Source: Excoecaria cochinchinensis (taxonomy: Eukaryota > Streptophyta > Magnoliopsida > Malpighiales > Euphorbiaceae). Taken from it: a DNA stretch of 64,000 nucleotides. A model generated the notes under the pieces. It saw only the letters and a program-made list of their open reading frames with translations, ran no database searches and was not told where the DNA came from. The DNA is taken from the NCBI GenBank assembly GCA_947683425.1, contig CANTUQ010000021.1, forward strand, positions 310,001 through 374,000, written 5' to 3'. The translations under genes were made by a program, and so were the position numbers. This document shows, piece after piece, positions 11,279 through 21,455 of the stretch (position 1 is its first letter; the number at the start of each line of letters is the position of its first letter).

Positions 11279-12172
11279 GGAAACGGGAAAATTCATCAGT
11301 AACGCAATTTTTCCCATTTCCAGAATTCTCAGAACCCAGAAATCGATCCCAAACTTGATTCAAAACTAATCAAACCCGATCTTACCTTCCAGAAGACATC
11401 CCAATTAACATAAACAATATACAAATACCTCAATTCAGCAATTAAACAACCAAATCAAGAACACATGCATTGAAGCTATTCAAGAACATAAACCCTAAAA
11501 TTTTACAGTAAACTCATAATCACACAAATCACAATCAATAATTCCCAAACCTGAAATCTAAGCTTCTATCACTTAGCTCCACTAGGACCAGCAACCTCTT
11601 TACCCTTTGGATCACGAGGAGCTTCAGCTAAAAACATCACAACAAGAACATTCACAAAGTAAACCCTAAGTTAAACCTAAACTTAAGGAAGAAGAAGATG
11701 AAGAATTACAGCAAGATAAAGACAAGGATATGCACTTACCAAGCTAGGGAATGCCAAGAGAGATTAACTTCACCAATAAAATCTTGAATCCACACACAAG
11801 AGCCCTTAGGGAAAAAGGAAAGGAAAAAGAAGAAGACAAGTGAAGAAAGAACGTGAATCTGCCAATTCCTTTTCTTTCTTTTCTTTTCCTTTTTCTTTTC
11901 TTTACCCCAAGTAAGTGTCCATTACCTATTGGTGAAGCTAACCACTCACACTTAAATTCCACACACATCACACACACCTAATGCACTTATAATTAAAGTA
12001 CCCTACAATGGCATAAACACACACACCCAAGTATTTCTCACTTAATAAACACACTAATGCCATGTATGCACCCACATACTAACAAAATCCCAAAAACATA
12101 CATCTTACTAAAATACCCTTATGAAATACCGAATACATGCGAATGCTTACACATACAGACAGACAGACAGGC

Positions 12173-13369
12173 TCATTTTACTAGGGGGCAAACGGGGTGT
12201 GACAACTCTCCCCTACTAATAAGAATTTCGTACTCGAAATTCTCACCTGAACTGAATAACTGCGGATACTCAGCTCTCATGGACTCCTCTGGTTCCCAAG
12301 TCGCTTCTTCGACTCCATGATGGATCCACAACACTTTAACCAAAGGAATCTGCTTATTCCTCAACTGCCTCACCTCTCGGGCTAGAATAGCTCGCGGTTC
12401 CTCATCATAAGAGAAGTCTGGCTGAACCTGGATATCCTGAACTGACAGAACATGCGAAGGATCTGATCTGTACCGACGAAGCATCGAAACATGGAACACA
12501 TCATGCAACTTTGCTAACTCCATCGGTAGCGCCAATCTGTAGGCTACAGGTCCTACCTTAGCCAAAATCTCATAAGGTCCAATGAAATGAGGACTAAGCT
12601 TGCCTTTCTTGCCAAACCGAAGCACTTTCCTCCAAGGTGAAACCTTAAGGAAAACTTTGTCCCCGATCTCAAAATGCACATCTTTCCTTTTCAAATTGGC
12701 ATAAGACTTCTGTCGATCCTTGGCTGCCTTCAAATTCCGCTGCACTACTCTGATCTTCTCTTCAGTATCTCTAACCAAGTCAGGCCCAATCATAGATCTC
12801 TCGGATAGCTCGGTCCAACAAATCGGAGTCCTACACTGACGACCATACAAAGCCTCATATGGTGCCATACCGATGCTCGACTGAAAACTGTTGTTGTAAG
12901 CAAACTCCATCAACGATAAATATCTGTCCCAACTACCCGAAAAGTCCAAAGCACAAGCTCTCATCATATCCTCCAGAATCTGAATAACTCGCTCTGACTG
13001 ACCATCGGTCTGAGGATGAAACGCTGTACTGAAGTTCAACCTAGTGCCCAAAGCTCTCTGTAACTCCTTCCAAAACTTGGAAGTAAACCTCGGATCCCGA
13101 TCTGACACTATGGACAAAGGCACACCATGCAACCGAACTATCTCATTCACATAGATACTGGCTAATCTGTCCATCGAGTAGTCCACTCTAACCGGCAGAA
13201 AGTGAGCTGATTTCGTAAGTCGATCCATGATAACCCAAACTGAGTCATGTTTCCTCTGAGTCAAAGGTAAACCAGAAACGAAGTCCATGGCGATATCATC
13301 CCATTTCCACTCAGGAATGGATAAAGGCATAAGCAAACCCGAAGGAACCTGATGCTCAGCCTTTACCTG
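12173..13369 (-). pseudogene. pol: Integrase core and chromodomain (pol C-terminus)
   Basis: Integrase inserts retrotransposon cDNA into nuclear DNA. Visible motifs from 13336 on: IAMDFVSGLP (first Asp, residue about 18), IVSDRDPRF (second Asp, about 79), TDGQSER (Glu, about 115), FIGPYEI (GPY/F motif, about 250) and a chromodomain at about 313-360 (RNKQIPLVKVLW, EATWEPEE, YPQLF). All three DDE residues are present. The segment is separated from the integrase zinc-binding domain by a TAG at 13370-13372. The frame passes through the polypurine tract and stops at 12173, 32 nt inside the 3' LTR. Chromodomains of this group direct integration to heterochromatin. The domain itself looks intact but the polyprotein is broken. 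Confidence 0.92.
12205..12215 (-). other. Polypurine tract of the complete Tekay element
   Basis: Minus-strand TAGGGGAGAGT abuts the 3' LTR start at 12204, the expected site of plus-strand priming. The pol reading frame runs through it into the LTR. Confidence 0.85.
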
Positions 13370-13372
13370 CTA

Positions 13373-13846
13373 ACAAGTCAAGCACTTGGAAACAAAATCC
13401 ACTATATCACGTTTCATACCGGACCACCAATAGAATTGCTTCATGTCTCGATACATCTTGTCACTGCCCGGATGCATAGTAAAGACTGAACTATGCGCCT
13501 CACTCATAAGCTGACTCCTCAAATCCTCAGACTCTGGCACACATAAACGATCTCTGAACATAACCACCTCATCCTGAACTGAGAACTCTGACTGCTTACC
13601 CGATCTGACCTCATGCACAATCCGTTGAAGCCTCACATCATCTCTCTGGGCATCCACTATCCTCTGTCTCAAAGTAGGCTTCACACGCAACTGAGCAAGC
13701 AAAGCCCCATCTGAACCAAATCGCCATCTGAATCGCCTCAAGAACAAAGCTGAAACTGACTTCCGACTCAAAGCATCGGCGACTATATTGGCCTTACCAG
13801 GATGGTAATCCACAATGCAATTGTAGTCCTTAAATAACTCAAGCCA
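13373..13846 (-). pseudogene. pol: RNase H end, linker and integrase zinc-binding domain
   Basis: Minus-strand frame with DYHPGKANIVADALSRK (end of RNase H), then a linker, and the HHCC zinc-binding domain of integrase: the two His of MHPGSDKMYRDMKQF and the two Cys of SKCLTC. It is in a different frame from the RNase H part upstream, because of a one-base loss near 13847. It ends at an in-frame TAG (13370-13372). Confidence 0.9.
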
Positions 13847-14177
13847 CGCTGTCTCATGTTCAACTCTTTCTGTGACAGGAAGTACTTCAAGCTCTTGTGG
13901 TCCGAAAAGATCCTACACTTTTCCCCATACAAGTAGTGACGCCAAATCTTCAAAGCAAAGATCACAGCTGCCAACTCTAAATCATACGTCGGATAGTTCT
14001 TCTCATGTGGCTTCAACTGATGAGAAGCATAAGCCACAACCTTACCTTCCTGCATCAGCACACATCCAAGACCAACTCCAGAAGCATCACTGTAAATGAC
14101 AAACTCCTTACCCGAGATGGGTTGAGTAAGGATAGGAGCCTCAACAAGCAACTGCTTTAACCGATCAAAACAAGACT
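13847..14177 (-). pseudogene. pol: RNase H domain (pol)
   Basis: The motifs IYSDASGVGLGCVLMQ (first catalytic Asp), YDLELAAVIFALKIWRHYL (Glu) and IFSDHKSLKYF (Asp) identify the RNase H that degrades the RNA template during reverse transcription. The upstream side is cut at 14177/14178 by the inserted solo LTR. The frame downstream shifts at about 13847 ('NMRQRG' then out of frame). Confidence 0.9.
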
Positions 14178-15417
14178 TGTAATACCCCAAAGTGTACCCT
14201 AGTTGGATTAGTGAGTGTTAATTAGGGTTTACAGATTTGGACTTAATTGAAAATGTAAATCTAGGGACTTAATTGTATAAAATTAAAATATTATAGTAAC
14301 TAAAGTGTAATTTGCTGGATTAAGATCAATTAAAGTTAGTGATGATTATCAAGAGATAGTGGAAATTCATGTATCATTGTTAGAGCTGCCACCTAGCTTT
14401 GGGAATGGCTTGAGTCATGACACCTAGCTTGAAGTTACCTCAACTTGACACCTCCTTCTTTTCATGCAAGCATGAGGTGGTAAAGTGTGTAAAAAAAATC
14501 TGCATTTTGTTTCCTTGAGCCGGCCTTTCTCTCAAAAGCTCACTCTCCTTTTTGTTCCTCTTTCATTTGCTCTCATTTTCTATGAAGTTCTAAGAGTTGG
14601 ATAGAGATAGTTTAGAAGATTGAGTAATTGGCTAGGAAAGGTATGTTAGCATATGGTTTATCCTCTTCATCTCCTTCTATTTATGATTTTATTGTTAGCT
14701 ATGAGTATAGTCTAATGAACTTGTATATGTATTGTATGTGTATGTGAGTTGAAGAGGCAAGTAGAGCTGCCAAAGGTAAAGAGAAAGTGATATAGAAGAG
14801 AAAGGAAGGAGAGCTTCAAGAGGTTTGGGATATATGTGTTCTTATGTGTCCTTATGTTAATTTTATTTGAGTATATGTGATGGATAGATGACTGTGATGT
14901 GTAATTGATGTATGATTATGTGTTAATTAATAGAGGTGTACTTGAAGTGTACACATGATGTGTGATGAGTATTGAACAAAATCCATGAGCATACTAAGTA
15001 AATAAGCATGAAAAGTATGAACCCTAGTGTTAGGGAAAATTCTGCTTATAGCTTATCAGACCTCCGTATAGTAATTCGGGCATACCTGGAGTTAAAGAAC
15101 TCTAAATTGAGTTTTTGTTGCTTCATTTTAACCATGACTTCGATACCTATAAATTTGGCAGAAATGACTTTGAGCTAATTCTGGCTCTAAGACCCCTAAA
15201 AATAGCACAAACATACGTGTCTCTACCTTGTAGGGTTCACTGGAACAGTCTATATTGTTTAATTTATATCTGATGTTTTACAAATCCAATTGACCTGGAA
15301 ATTGTCTCATTTGAAAGATAAGACATAGAGGAAGAAATGTTATGAAGGAACCTTTGCCTAAAATTGGGTGTCAGATATCGTTTTGGGCTGTACAAAATTG
15401 TGGTGATTTTTGCCCAG

Positions 15418-15570
15418 TGTCACCACCTCAGGTGGTGAAATAATCTGTCACACCCTTAGATGGTGAAATAATCTGTCACACCCTCACGTGGTGATTTCTG
15501 CCCAGTGTCACCACCTCAGGTGGTGAAATAGTATGTCCCTCAAAATATCATAGCCTTAGGTGGTGAAACA
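15418..15570 (+). repeat. Palindrome array, TCACCACCT/AGGTGGTGA type
   Basis: Five degenerate copies of a 19-bp inverted repeat, TCACCACCT-C-AGGTGGTGA, spaced by 'aataatctg' or 'tttctgcccag'. This is the same LTR position as the unrelated arrays of the other subfamilies. Confidence 0.85.
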
Positions 15571-15996
15571 TTCTGGTTGCTTTCTTTCAGTATTTAACAC
15601 TCTTTTTGGATCTCTAAAGCTTCCAATGGATATTTCTTTTAACTCCTAACTCATTAATCATTGAAGATTAATAAAAATAATCCATAAAACCTATTAGCAA
15701 AAGTAACAATACATATAATTATGTAAAGAATAGTAATGGAATGATAAATATATGTGTTTGAGCTCGATGTTAAACTCAAGTGATGTGTATATGCCTATGA
15801 CATGGTGATTCTTGAACTTAACTAAGTATGTAATTAATGACCATGAACACGTAAATTTGAGAAGTGTAATGTGTACGTAAGTGAAGTAAATAGTTGATGT
15901 GTTAAGTGCATGTGTAAAAGAGAATGTGATCATGGATGGTATATGTGTTATGAAAAATTGATCAATGTGAAATGGATAACATAATTAAATAACTTA

Positions 15997-16248
15997 AGCC
16001 TGCGAGTCAAGTAGTGGATAGATAGGCATGCCTATAAAGGGTTAGATAATTTGCAGCTGCTAGATGTTTGACACTGACGGGTGTCTATATGTTTGGCATC
16101 GACGGATGTCTAGATGTTGATACTTAAAGTATCTAGATGTTTGGGACTACGGTCTCTAGATGGCTTGAGACTATGGTCTCTAGATGTTTTGGTACCATTA
16201 CTTGGTATCTACATGTACCCGTATCCACTTATGTTATGACAATGGGCT
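15997..16248 (+). other. Multi-branched fold with six regularly spaced hairpins
   Basis: The closing stem is AGTGGATA (16013-16020) with TATCCACT (16222-16229), with AGCC/GGCT outside it. Inside are AGGCATGCCT, GCAGCTGC, GACACTGACGGGTGTC, GGCATCGACGGATGTC, GATACTTAAAGTATC, GGGACTACGGTCTC, GAGACTATGGTCTC and GGTACC...GGTATC. Most are joined by a 'tagatgttt' linker. Hairpin sequences differ from other subfamilies but the layout is the same. Confidence 0.65.
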
Positions 16249-16699
16249 AAATGTAAAATGTAAAAGTATATGAATTGATGTTAGATGTACAAGAGATGTA
16301 TAAATGCTAAAGAGCTATAGTACATGGCTAGAGAAGTATATGGCTATCGTATATCTTAAACGTTTATATGAGCCTACATGTATAGGAGAAGTCACTGTTT
16401 GTACAAGATATACTATAAGTATGCTTTTATGCTTATATGTAAATAAATGGACATGATATGCAATGACATGATATTATATGTTACATGAGCTGATAATTAG
16501 AGTTAGAAGAACATGAACATGATATAGGTTACATGAGATTAGTAGATATATTATATAGCAGAATGACTATATGTTTGGTATGTTACAAGTATGATAAATG
16601 CTTATATTCTTATATGCTTATAGATGATTAGCATATCGTCTAATGATATGCTTGATGATTATGCATGTGACTTCGTTAGAAGTCTTTTATATGTGATAT

Positions 16700-16743
16700 C
16701 CCCACTAAGCGATTTCGCTTAGCACGGGTGTTTTCCCGTGTAG
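16700..16743 (+). other. Twin hairpin before acceptor-like TAG|G
   Basis: CTAAGCG-ATTT-CGCTTAG then CACGGG-TGTTTT-CCCGTG, followed by TAG|GTTTACAG. Equivalent pairs occur at 10100, 20304, 23965, 25290, 26110, 37837 and 46405. Confidence 0.65.
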
Positions 16744-17153
16744 GTTTACAGGTTCGGAGGGTTGCACATCTGCAAGGTCATGGCCACTAGGAGTATATAT
16801 TGAAGTCTTTTTGTATATGGCATAGTTTTGTATACATGTTCTAGCATTTTGTATAGCTTGGCATATGTAAAAGTAAAGCGACTTTTGTATAGGACATGTA
16901 TATGGCAAAGCAAAGTGTATTTTGTATACAGTATATAAACGTAAAGTAAATGTTATGATGTAAAAGAACGGTTTCATTTGGCATATATAAACGAATATAT
17001 GAGTTTGCTTTTTGGTATGTTTTTGTTATGTTAAAGACCATTATTCCGCTGCATGTGATTGTATGATTTTATCTTCGCTTCCGCATGAGTGTTCTGTATG
17101 TGCATGCGTTGTAGCGACTCCGATATCCTCCCAAGGGGTATTGGGGCGTCACA

Positions 17154-17528
17154 AGACTGACACCTGTCTGACCACTCAAATCTGACTCCTTTCCTCAACA
17201 ATCTAGTCATCGGAGCAGCAATCACAGAAAATCCCTTAACGAACCGACGGTAGTAACCTGCTAAACCGAGGAAACTCCTCACTTCCTGAACATTTCGAGG
17301 CGCTTTCCAATCAACTATCGCCTCAATCTTGGCTTGATCTACCTGAATACCTCTAGCTGAAACAATGTGACCCAAGAATGATACTTCTCGAAGCCAGAAA
17401 TCACACTTGCTAAGCTTAGCAAACAACTGATGCTCTCTCAACATCTGAAGAACTAATCGGAGATGCTCCTCATGCTCACTCTCATCCTTGGAATATACCA
17501 AGATATCATCAATGAACACTACTACAAA
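17154..17528 (-). pseudogene. pol: RT C-terminal part (pol)
   Basis: It continues the RT after a TGA nonsense codon at 17529-17531 in the same frame. It carries the catalytic VFIDDILVYS (the YVDD-equivalent, here FIDD) and the RT thumb motifs SFLGLAGYYRRFV. It is cut at 17154 by the solo LTR target site. The frame continues into the LTR only by chance. Confidence 0.9.
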
Positions 17529-19781
17529 TCAATCTAAGTATGGCCTAAACACACGATTCATCAAATCCATAAAAGCCGCTGGAGCATTTGTCAAACCAAA
17601 CGGCATCACAAGAAACTCATAGTGGCCATACCTAGTCCGAAATGCAGTCTTAACCACATCTGCATCCTGAACTCGTAACTGATAGTACCCTGATCGAAGA
17701 TCTATCTTGGAGAAGACACCCGCACCTCGAAGCTGATCAAATAAATCCTCAATCCTAGGCAAAGGATACTTGTTCTTCACAGTAACTTTATTAATCTGGC
17801 GGTAGTCAATACACATCCGCAGGGATCCATCTTTCTTCTTAACAAACAGAACTGGAGCTCCCCATGGAGATATGCTCGGTCTAATAAACCCCTTATCCAA
17901 TAACTCTTGTAGCTGAGATTTAAGTTCCCTCAACTCTACAGGAGCCATCCGATAAGGTGCTCTCGAAATAGGTGTAGTACCCGGCATAATCTCAATGGAC
18001 AACTCAACCTCTCTCTCAGGAGGCAAACCAGGCAACTCACTCGGGAATACATCACTAAACTCCCGCACTACAGGAATGTCCTCAATCTGAACCTGATCCC
18101 TCTTGGAATCTAACACAACTGCTAGAAAAGCCTCACAACCTTTCCTGATAAATCTCTTAGCTTGCATCGCAGAAATAACATTATTCAATGAACTAGCACC
18201 CAAACCTTTCAAAAACACAAGAGACTGACTTCTATCCCGAAGCACAACTGTCTTCCTATGGCAATCAACTACAGCCCGATGCTTACCCAACCAGTCCATA
18301 CCCAGAATCAAATCAAACTCTCTGAAGGGTAACTCAATCAAATCCGCTGGAAGCACAGCTCCCTCAACAATCAGAGGACAACTCCTAAAGACTCTACTCA
18401 CACTGACACTATGCCCTAATGGACTGGTCACACAAATCTCATAATCTAACTGATCAACTGAATGCAATTTATCAACAATTTTATCTGTGCACAAATATGA
18501 GTGTGTGGAGCCAGGATCAATTAGAGCATATAACTCATTGTCATGGAGTAGGAACTTACCAGCAATAACATCAGGCGCATCCTGCTCATCTCTGGCCCTC
18601 ATAGCATATGCTCTAATGGCACCCTGAGGAGGATGCTCAACAGTCTCAGAAGCAGTTCCCTCTCTATGCCGACCACCTCTACCTCGACTTCGGCCTCTGC
18701 CACGGGTAGCCTGAGAAGCATTCGAACCGACCCTACTGCCCTCTCTCTGGGAACCTGAATCCTCATGCAATCTCGGACAACTGGCCAAAAGATGCTCAGA
18801 ACTCCCACACCTGAAGCATGCACCGGAGAGCCACCTACACTCACCCCGATGTGTCTTACTACAGTGAGGACAAACTGATGTAGTCTCAGCTCTACCACCC
18901 CTACCAGAACATGACACAGCTGTAGAACCCTGTCGTCTACCTCTAGAAGCCGGGCCAGAAGATGACTCATCCTGTGGGTTCCTAGATCTCTTACCCGAAG
19001 AAGATCCTCCACGAGAAGAACTCCTCCTCTGAGCTCTCTCTCTCATCACAGTCTCAGATAACTCAGCTCTCACAGCAGCCTCTACAATCTGATAGTAGCT
19101 AACCCCAGGTATACACATCAGAGAAATCAAAGCAATCTTCAAAGACTCATTTAACCCTGCCTCGAAATGCTTGCATCTAAAGTCATCAGTCATAACTCCA
19201 CGTGGGGCATAGCGAGATAACCTATTGAACTCCTTCTCATAATCTGCTACAGACATGGCCCTCTGTCTTAAACTCAAAAACTGCACCCATCTCAAATCTC
19301 TATAAGTCTGAGTAATGTATTTCTTTGTGAACTCACCCTGAAAGAACTCCCAAGTAATCGAATCCGGTAGCTGAGGATGCCTGGAAACCAATTCCCACCA
19401 TTCAAATGCAGACCCTTGTAGAAGAGCTAATGCACACTCTGCCTGCTGGTCGGGAGGACACCGAATCTCTCTCAAAGCACGCTTTACTTTATCTAACCAT
19501 CTCTCTGCCATCTCAGACTCATTCAAACCAGTGCCATAGAAATCCTCAACTCCTGCCCTTCTCAAATTCTTCATAGGTGCTCTAGGAGCAGTCACTCTCT
19601 CCAAAACCCTAGCCATGTCCTGATGCAGTCTAAACATAACCTCAAAGGGCATGGCTGCGGCCTCGGGCTGGACCCTAGCATGCTGAGCCGACACAGTAAC
19701 AGAAACAGACGGATCCACTGCTGGAGGATTCACACTCTCGGCGGATTCCTCAAGTGATCCACGAACAGAATTAGAAGCCAT
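17529..19781 (-). pseudogene. gag-pol: Gag-protease-RT polyprotein, N-terminal 750 residues
   Basis: Gag packages the genomic RNA, protease matures the polyprotein, and RT copies RNA to cDNA. Capsid-type gag helices lie at about 93-200 (WLDKVKRALREI, SVADYEKEFNRLSRYAP). A zinc knuckle CFRCGSSEHLLASC (C-X2-C-X4-H-X4-C) is at 322-335, with a basic RG-rich stretch after it at 360-372. The protease active site IDPGSTHS is at 421-428 with ILGMDWL at 492-498. RT fingers/palm begin near 600 (LFVKKKDGSLRMCIDYRQIN, KIDLRSGYYQ at 692-701, MPFGLTNAP). The start is about 105 nt downstream of the primer site. The frame ends at a TGA (17529-17531) just before the FIDD motif. Length and order fit a Tekay gag-pol in a single frame. 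Confidence 0.93.
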
Positions 19782-19886
19782 CTAAACAAATAAGAAACAA
19801 CCGTATCAGCCAACACAGATCTAGACACATACACATCTAAGAAACTCAAAACAATCACAACAACACCCAGAAACGCCTAAACCTAT

Positions 19887-19898
19887 GCTCTGATACCA
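19887..19898 (-). other. Primer binding site, initiator tRNA-Met type
   Basis: Minus-strand TGGTATCAGAGC lies 5 nt (GTTAG) inside the 5' LTR end at 19904. It primes minus-strand DNA synthesis. Confidence 0.95.
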
Positions 19899-20594
19899 CT
19901 AACTGTAACACCCCCTTCCCATACGTAGGCGATCCCATCCGATAAGGAGTGAGATGCCGTATGGGTAAAGGTGCCACCAAGCAAGTACAAAGTATAACAT
20001 ACATTCATTCATAACATACATTCAGAAAATACAGAATAATTAAAAACTTTACATGCAGAAAGCAAAAGCTGATCATGCATTACTATAATTAAACTATTAC
20101 AATAATGATCTGATCAACAAGCTGATACAAATAATATTACATATACAAAATATAGATACAAAAGCGGAAGCTGAAACAAAATTGATACATGAGAGTTCTA
20201 TACAAAAAGAATCATCACTGATACAAAATTAAGCCCTACACTAAACTCTTCTGTGTTGGCTTGATGACGGCGACTCTCTCAAAGCAAAACTCCTTCCGCA
20301 CCTGCACGGGTAAAAACACCGTGCTAAGCGATAAACGCTTAGTGGGGAAACACACATAAATAATGGACGGCCATTCACAATGGTCGTCAAGGCATAACAC
20401 ATTCACAATGGCAGAATGCAAAGGCTATAACGTAATCCATAAAAACATGCTCATATTTAAAAGCCATACAATCAGTATCTCATAATCGTATCCATTCCAG
20501 AATAATCCAACATAAGTTTCATCATTAAACTCATTCAGACAATCCATTCATAGCCAGATCAGATCAGAACAATTCCCTTAACATTTAAAGAACA

Positions 20595-20868
20595 CCTGCT
20601 GACTCTAGATAGTGGATAACGAGTGTACTGAAGGTACCTTACGGGTACGAATCGAATACTGAGGGTACCTCACAGGTACAAGTCAAATGTTATTTTATTT
20701 ATCAAAACATGTTATTCATATACTGAGGGGACCTTAAACAAGATCCTAATACTAAACGGCTCACGAGGAACCAAACGGGGACCTGATCGGGGTCCAAACT
20801 GAACTGAGGGCTGCAGCTAAAGACTCTATTAGGCATGCCTAACTATCCACTTACTTGACTCTAGCACG
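20595..20868 (-). other. Multi-branched fold, 5' LTR copy
   Basis: As at 10390-10663, but the outer stem has one mismatch (AGCACG in place of AGCAGG at 20863-20868). The inner AGTGGATA/TATCCACT stem is intact. Confidence 0.65.
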
Positions 20869-21071
20869 CTAGGCGACATTCAATTCACATTTCAGAGTAC
20901 AGAATAGAATTCATCAGAAATTCATGATATTATTTATACCAAAACATATAAAAGTATGGCATGCATTATACCATAATATAAATCCATACAGAAGAAACAC
21001 CCGATTCATTTCTGAGTCAAAAGCTGGGAAAAATTCGAAAAAAAGAGCAAAACGGGGAAACGGGCGAGATT

Positions 21072-21455
21072 GGCTAGTCACAAGGCGTGACTGGCCTCCT
21101 CACAGGGCAGGTCACGCGACGTGACTGAGGGTCACGTCTCGTGACTTGCTCTGCTCCTCGCAGATCACGTCTCGTCTCCCGCTGATCACGCGACGTGATC
21201 TCGCAGATCACGCGGCACTCTCGCAGGTCACGCGACGTGACTGGACGTCACGTCTCGTGACTTGCTTCTCTCTTCAACAGATCACGCGACACGCCTACAC
21301 TCAGACGGTCACGAGGCGTGACGGGGAGTCACGTCTCGTGACTTGCTTCATTTCAGCTGGTCACGAGTTGTGACAGGCAACCACAACTCGTGACCGGCCT
21401 CAAGCTGGCAGGTCACGTCTCGTGACTTGCCTCTCTTTTTGGTGAGTCACGTGAC
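21072..21455 (-). repeat. Palindrome array, GTCACG-NNN-CGTGAC type (5' LTR)
   Basis: The same array as at 10868-11278, with one unit fewer near 21410. Confidence 0.9.

Larger units (their letters stand above)
9699..12204 (-). repeat. 3' LTR of the complete Tekay element (2506 bp)
   Basis: In element direction it starts TGTCACACCCCGTTTGCCCC at 12204 and ends GGGGGTGTTACA at 9699. It contains the CT-rich leader (about 11860-11905), a donor-like TTG|GTAAGTGC, the palindrome array (about 10868-11278), the multi-branched fold (10390-10663) and the twin hairpin (10100-10140). Confidence 0.95.
14178..17153 (+). mobile_element. Solo LTR inserted in pol (2976 bp, TSD AGACT)
   Basis: It begins TGTAATACCCCAAAGTGTACC at 14178 and ends GGGGCGTCACA at 17153. 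The 5-bp AGACT precedes (14173-14177) and follows it (17154-17158), proving insertion into the pol of the complete element, in opposite orientation to it. It holds a CT-rich leader (about 14525-14580), a palindrome array of TCACCACCT/AGGTGGTGA type (15418-15570), a multi-branched fold (15997-16248) and a twin hairpin (about 16700-16742). There is no coding capacity. Confidence 0.95.

Noticed and set aside
18599..19012. Minus-strand 137-residue frame overlapping gag
   Set aside because: It is a shadow of the gag-pol frame in another phase of the RG/SR-rich region.
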